Shown: positions 61,268 through 64,000 of the stretch, piece by piece | Layout: each line of letters opens with the position of its first letter | Position numbering within the stretch: the stretch's first letter is position 1 | NCBI RefSeq assembly: GCF_016629665.1 | Contig: NZ_JAEPRQ010000007.1 | Coordinates: forward strand, 1 to 64,000 | DNA from: Paracoccus caeni | Lineage (GTDB): Bacteria; Pseudomonadota; Alphaproteobacteria; Rhodobacterales; Rhodobacteraceae | Length of the DNA: 64,000 nucleotides | Direction of reading: 5' to 3' | The notes under the pieces: model-generated | Told to the model about the DNA's origin: nothing | Databases searched by the model: none | Seen by the model: only the letters and a program-made list of their open reading frames with translations | Translations under genes and position numbers: made by a program

Positions 61268-62533
61268 ATGGCCTATATTGCTCAAGTTCCTAATGATTTG
61301 TTGACCCTGGATGCCGATATCTGGGTTGTGAACACGAACGCGAACCACATCCTGAACGGGATGTTTTCGGACATACACGAAACCACCGGCGATATTTCCG
61401 CAACCAATCAGGGTGGAAACGGCGCCGTCGCAGAATACGGGGAAACCGTTACGGTTCCGACTGCCGCGGGAGATTACTCGGGCGAATATGTCGGTCCGCT
61501 GATATTTTCTACACAGAATGTAACCGTCGGCATTCCGACACTCGCGAATATCAATGTGAAAGTGAATGATATTCAAGGCCATGTTTTCAGGGCCGCGGAT
61601 GGAACCCCCTATGTGGTCAGCGATCAGCCGATGGACCAAGATCGGTTGGGCGTTACGGCGACACTGACAGTTGCCGGCATTCCCTTCAGCGTCGATGTCC
61701 CGCTTTCGGAAGTTGCAAGCGGTCTGACCGCATCGATACGGGCGACTGCGCTGGCGATGAACCCGCTAAACCCGCTTCGGCCAGTGTTGCTGACTGCTGC
61801 GGGCCTGGTCGAGAACGTCACGAATGTCACTCAGGTCGTGCTGGACACGGCGGTCATCAACGTTGCCGAGGGAACCGGCGATCTTGCGGTCGTCTGTTTC
61901 GCCGCTGGCACCATCATTCTCACGTCCAAGGGTCCACGGCGGATCGAGGATCTGCGACCCGGCGATCAGGCACTGACGCGGGATAACGGATTTCAGCCGA
62001 TCCGCTGGATTGGTCATCGCCTGATCGATCATGACGTCATGGTCGCGAACCCTCATCTTCGCCCGATCCGGATCAAGGCAGATGCACTTGGGGCGAATTG
62101 TCCCTCGGCAGATTTGATCGTCTCACCTCAGCATCGGATTCTTGTCCGCTCGGCCATTGCGGAACGCATGTTCGGCGCAGCCGAAGTTCTGGTGGCGGCG
62201 AAACAATTGCTGGAGCTGCCGGGCGTCGAGTCGGCAAGCGATATGGATGAAGTCGATTACTTCCACATCCTTTTCGACCGTCATGAAATCGTCCTGTCGA
62301 ACGGGACCGAGGCAGAGTCGCTGTTCACAGGAGAGCAGGCCCTTAAATCCGTCGGCAAGCAGGCGCTTGAGGAGATATTCCTGATCCTCCCAGAACTCCG
62401 CGACGAAAGCTACGTGCCAGTCAGTGCCCGTAGCCTTCCGACGGGCAGGCAGGCCCGCAGGCTGGTCAGCCGTCATGCCCGCAACGGCAAACCCATCGTG
62501 ACCTCACCCATGGTGCAGGAAGCGCTGGTCTGA
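61268..62533 (+). CDS. Hint (Hedgehog/intein)-domain protein, secreted type
   Basis: 421 aa. Residues 1-210 form a non-enzymatic region (GPLIFSTQNVTVGIPTLANI near 76) without a Sec signal. The Hint_2 domain begins at VVCFAAGTIILTSKGPRRIE near 213, with the expected Cys nucleophile-like position followed by LRPGDQALTRDNGFQPIRW. The C-terminal His is in VSPQHRILVRS near 285, and later segments HILFDRHEIVLSNGTEAESL fit the Rhodobacterales Hint_2 family. Such proteins are often type I secreted, and some are thought to self-process. The exact role is unknown. Confidence 0.83.
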   Translation: MAYIAQVPNDLLTLDADIWVVNTNANHILNGMFSDIHETTGDISATNQGGNGAVAEYGETVTVPTAAGDYSGEYVGPLIFSTQNVTVGIPTLANINVKVNDIQGHVFRAADGTPYVVSDQPMDQDRLGVTATLTVAGIPFSVDVPLSEVASGLTASIRATALAMNPLNPLRPVLLTAAGLVENVTNVTQVVLDTAVINVAEGTGDLAVVCFAAGTIILTSKGPRRIEDLRPGDQALTRDNGFQPIRWIGHRLIDHDVMVANPHLRPIRIKADALGANCPSADLIVSPQHRILVRSAIAERMFGAAEVLVAAKQLLELPGVESASDMDEVDYFHILFDRHEIVLSNGTEAESLFTGEQALKSVGKQALEEIFLILPELRDESYVPVSARSLPTGRQARRLVSRHARNGKPIVTSPMVQEALV

Positions 62534-62544
62534 CACTGACCCAT

Positions 62545-62575
62545 CGGCGCGGTGACCAGATCGCCGCGCCGTTTT
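62545..62575 (+). terminator. Intrinsic terminator of the Hint gene
   Basis: CGGCGCGGTG, a 7-nt loop and CGCCGCGCCG form a 10-bp stem with one wobble, followed by TTTT. It starts 11 bp after the Hint stop and touches the stop of the convergent photolyase. Confidence 0.87.
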
Positions 62576-63980
62576 ACTCGGCCCGGAACTCTGACCACGC
62601 AGCCAATGCGCGCTCACGTCCGCCTTTCAGCGTATCGGCATCGACGGGGTCCGGGTAGTCTCGCGGAACTCTCCAACGCGAAGGCAGGGTCGCGAAATAG
62701 GCCTTGGCGTCATGGCTTTCCGCTGACAGCCAGCGGTGACGATAGGCCCCATCGGGATCGAAAAGCTGTGCCTGTCGTTCGGGGTTGAAAATGCGGAAGA
62801 ACGGCGTCGCATCCGGACCGCTTCCCGCCGACCATTGCCAGTTCATCGCATTGGATGCCGGATCCCAGTCGGTCAGGCTGTCCGCGAAGAATGCCTCGCC
62901 CAGACGCCAATCCGTCAACAAATGCTTGGTCAGATAGCTGGCGCAGAGCATGCGGACGCGGTTGTGCATCCGCCCGGTGACGCGCATCTCTCGCAACCCG
63001 GCATCGACCAGCGGCACACCCGTTCTGGCCTGAGACCACGCATCGAAATCTTCGCCTCTTCCTTGCCAAGGAAAATCTTTCCATTCGTTGCGCCATGGTC
63101 GTGTCGCCATCGCCGGAAAATCGATCAGCAGATGCCATGCGAATTCGCGCCACGCGACCTCGGACAGGAATTTCTGCACCGCCTCGCGATCAGCCTTGGC
63201 TTCCTGCGCATGGGCGCTGGCGATGGCGATGGCCCAGATGGTTCGCGGGCTGATCTCTCCAACTGCCAGATGTTCCGACAGACCGGAGGTCGCATCGCGG
63301 TCGGGCCGGTCGCGCAAATCGGGATAGGTACCGCAGGTCGCAAGGAAGGTGTCCAGTCGCGCAAGCGCCGCCTTTTCGCCCGCCGGAAGCGCGTATTGCT
63401 CAAGGATTGGAGCGCCGCCATGCAAATCCGGCGCAAGGTTCAGACTTTCGGGGTCCAGTCCCTGCGGCAATCCGGTGGCGACCCGGATCCGGCTCACCTC
63501 TGGCAATGGGCGTTCGACGCCGATCCGGCGAAGGGCACGCAGGAAGGGCGTGAAAACGCGATATGCTCCGCCGCCCGCAGCCCTGATCTGACGCGGATGC
63601 AGCAGCAGGTGGCCCTGATGAAGGATCAACTGCGCCTGACCTTCAAGCCGCGCGATGACACCGTCCTGCACCTTCCGCATGACCGCACAGGGCCAGTCGC
63701 TTTGATAGATCTCGGTCGCGGACAGGTCTTTGCAGAGCCGGGGAAGATGCTCCTCGGGCTCTCCGTCGAGGATCAGCAATCTGCCATCGCTGCGGCGGGA
63801 AAACTCCTTGGCGAAGGCCTGCACGGCACGCTGAACCCGCCACCGGCTTGCCGCCCCCTGTTCGCGCAACTGCCGGTCGATGAAGAAGACCGCGACCAGG
63901 AGGTCGTGATCCGCCGCTGCGGTAAGGGCGCTGTTATCCGCGAAACGGAAATCGCGGGATAGCCAGAAGATCGCGGTCAT
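62574..63980 (-). CDS. phrB: Deoxyribodipyrimidine (CPD) photolyase
   Basis: 468 aa class I photolyase that uses blue light to split cyclobutane pyrimidine dimers. The N-terminal alpha/beta domain starts MTAIFWLSRDFRFADNSAL. The FAD-binding helical domain is rich in conserved residues: EVAWREFAWHLLIDFPAMAT near 270, GRMHNRVRMLCASYLTKHLL near 333 and DWDPASNAMNWQWSAGSGPD near 370. The Trp-rich electron path appears complete. The start (63980) is near the window edge. The upstream DNA is not visible, so operon partners are unknown. Confidence 0.93.
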   Translation of the reverse strand: MTAIFWLSRDFRFADNSALTAAADHDLLVAVFFIDRQLREQGAASRWRVQRAVQAFAKEFSRRSDGRLLILDGEPEEHLPRLCKDLSATEIYQSDWPCAVMRKVQDGVIARLEGQAQLILHQGHLLLHPRQIRAAGGGAYRVFTPFLRALRRIGVERPLPEVSRIRVATGLPQGLDPESLNLAPDLHGGAPILEQYALPAGEKAALARLDTFLATCGTYPDLRDRPDRDATSGLSEHLAVGEISPRTIWAIAIASAHAQEAKADREAVQKFLSEVAWREFAWHLLIDFPAMATRPWRNEWKDFPWQGRGEDFDAWSQARTGVPLVDAGLREMRVTGRMHNRVRMLCASYLTKHLLTDWRLGEAFFADSLTDWDPASNAMNWQWSAGSGPDATPFFRIFNPERQAQLFDPDGAYRHRWLSAESHDAKAYFATLPSRWRVPRDYPDPVDADTLKGGRERALAAWSEFRAE

Positions 63981-64000
63981 GGGATGGCTTTCGTCATTAC

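Noticed and set aside
1..64000. tRNA, rRNA, CRISPR arrays, prophage and intact IS elements
   Set aside because: No cloverleaf with conserved tRNA residues, rRNA core sequence, regular direct-repeat/spacer array, or transposase/integrase gene could be found by reading both strands.

Overview
The window looks like chromosomal DNA of a high-GC alphaproteobacterium of the Rhodobacteraceae/Paracoccaceae, most likely Paracoccus or a close relative. This is inferred from gene content and style: a urease operon with ureJ embedded, OlsB and Pcs lipid enzymes, a Hint-domain secreted protein, a DUF1612 regulator, TRAP transport, and many 4-bp ATGA gene overlaps. No rRNA, tRNA, CRISPR array, prophage or intact insertion sequence was found. 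Most genes are housekeeping or ordinary accessory metabolism. The unusual signals lie in the intergenic DNA.

Layout. 1-1.7 kb: end of a polyamine-type ABC importer operon. 1.7-5.5 kb: a secreted unknown, a YcaQ-type DNA glycosylase and an AI-2E family permease. 5.7-13.8 kb: an RpiR regulator divergent from a TRAP transporter, a glutamine-synthetase-like ligase, an aldehyde dehydrogenase and an iron alcohol dehydrogenase, which together suggest gamma-glutamylation-dependent catabolism of an amino alcohol or amine. 13.8-20.8 kb: a secreted unknown, an MFS exporter with its LysR regulator, TetR- and MarR-type regulators, NDH-2 and a zinc exporter. 20.8-25.6 kb: DNA polymerase I, a palindrome-rich spacer, a zinc-finger protein, an ABC ATPase without a visible partner and a HIT hydrolase. 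25.6-28.7 kb: a divergent glycosyltransferase/sulfotransferase pair and Dps. 29-32.4 kb: acpP, fabG, a racemase, fabD and a phosphatase. 32.6-35.1 kb: ndk, a second AI-2E permease and OlsB. 35.3-41 kb: complete urease operon ureD-A-J-B-C-E-F-G. 41-42.9 kb: leuA with a newly recognised leucine-rich leader peptide. 43.1-48.2 kb: a membrane protein, phosphatidylcholine synthase, SseB and a four-gene envelope cluster of unknown function. 48.4-55.1 kb: a LacI-controlled sugar ABC importer with two catabolic enzymes. 55.2-58.4 kb: a MarR-EmrB-EmrA efflux operon. 58.5-64 kb: a CAP-RTX secreted protein, a DUF1612 regulator, a Hint-domain protein and a photolyase.

The strongest unexplained feature is a dispersed intergenic element present three times (5521-5681, 28734-28905 inverted, 42885-43045). 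Two copies are exactly 161 bp and one is 172 bp. Each has complementary 7-base ends that change together between copies, a hairpin near one end, a CAGCAAATGCTG palindrome, and an array of TGCAC-like boxes spaced exactly 11 bp apart, about one DNA helical turn. The second notable find is a 32-codon leader peptide ending in RGLLLLTLR about 100 bp upstream of leuA, with alternative RNA pairings typical of attenuation. Other signals include hairpins on both sides of the TRAP binding-protein gene, a translationally coupled mini-ORF before dctQ, a nested-palindrome cluster upstream of polA, an orphan intrinsic terminator that may end a small RNA, and clear operators for the LacI and MarR regulators.
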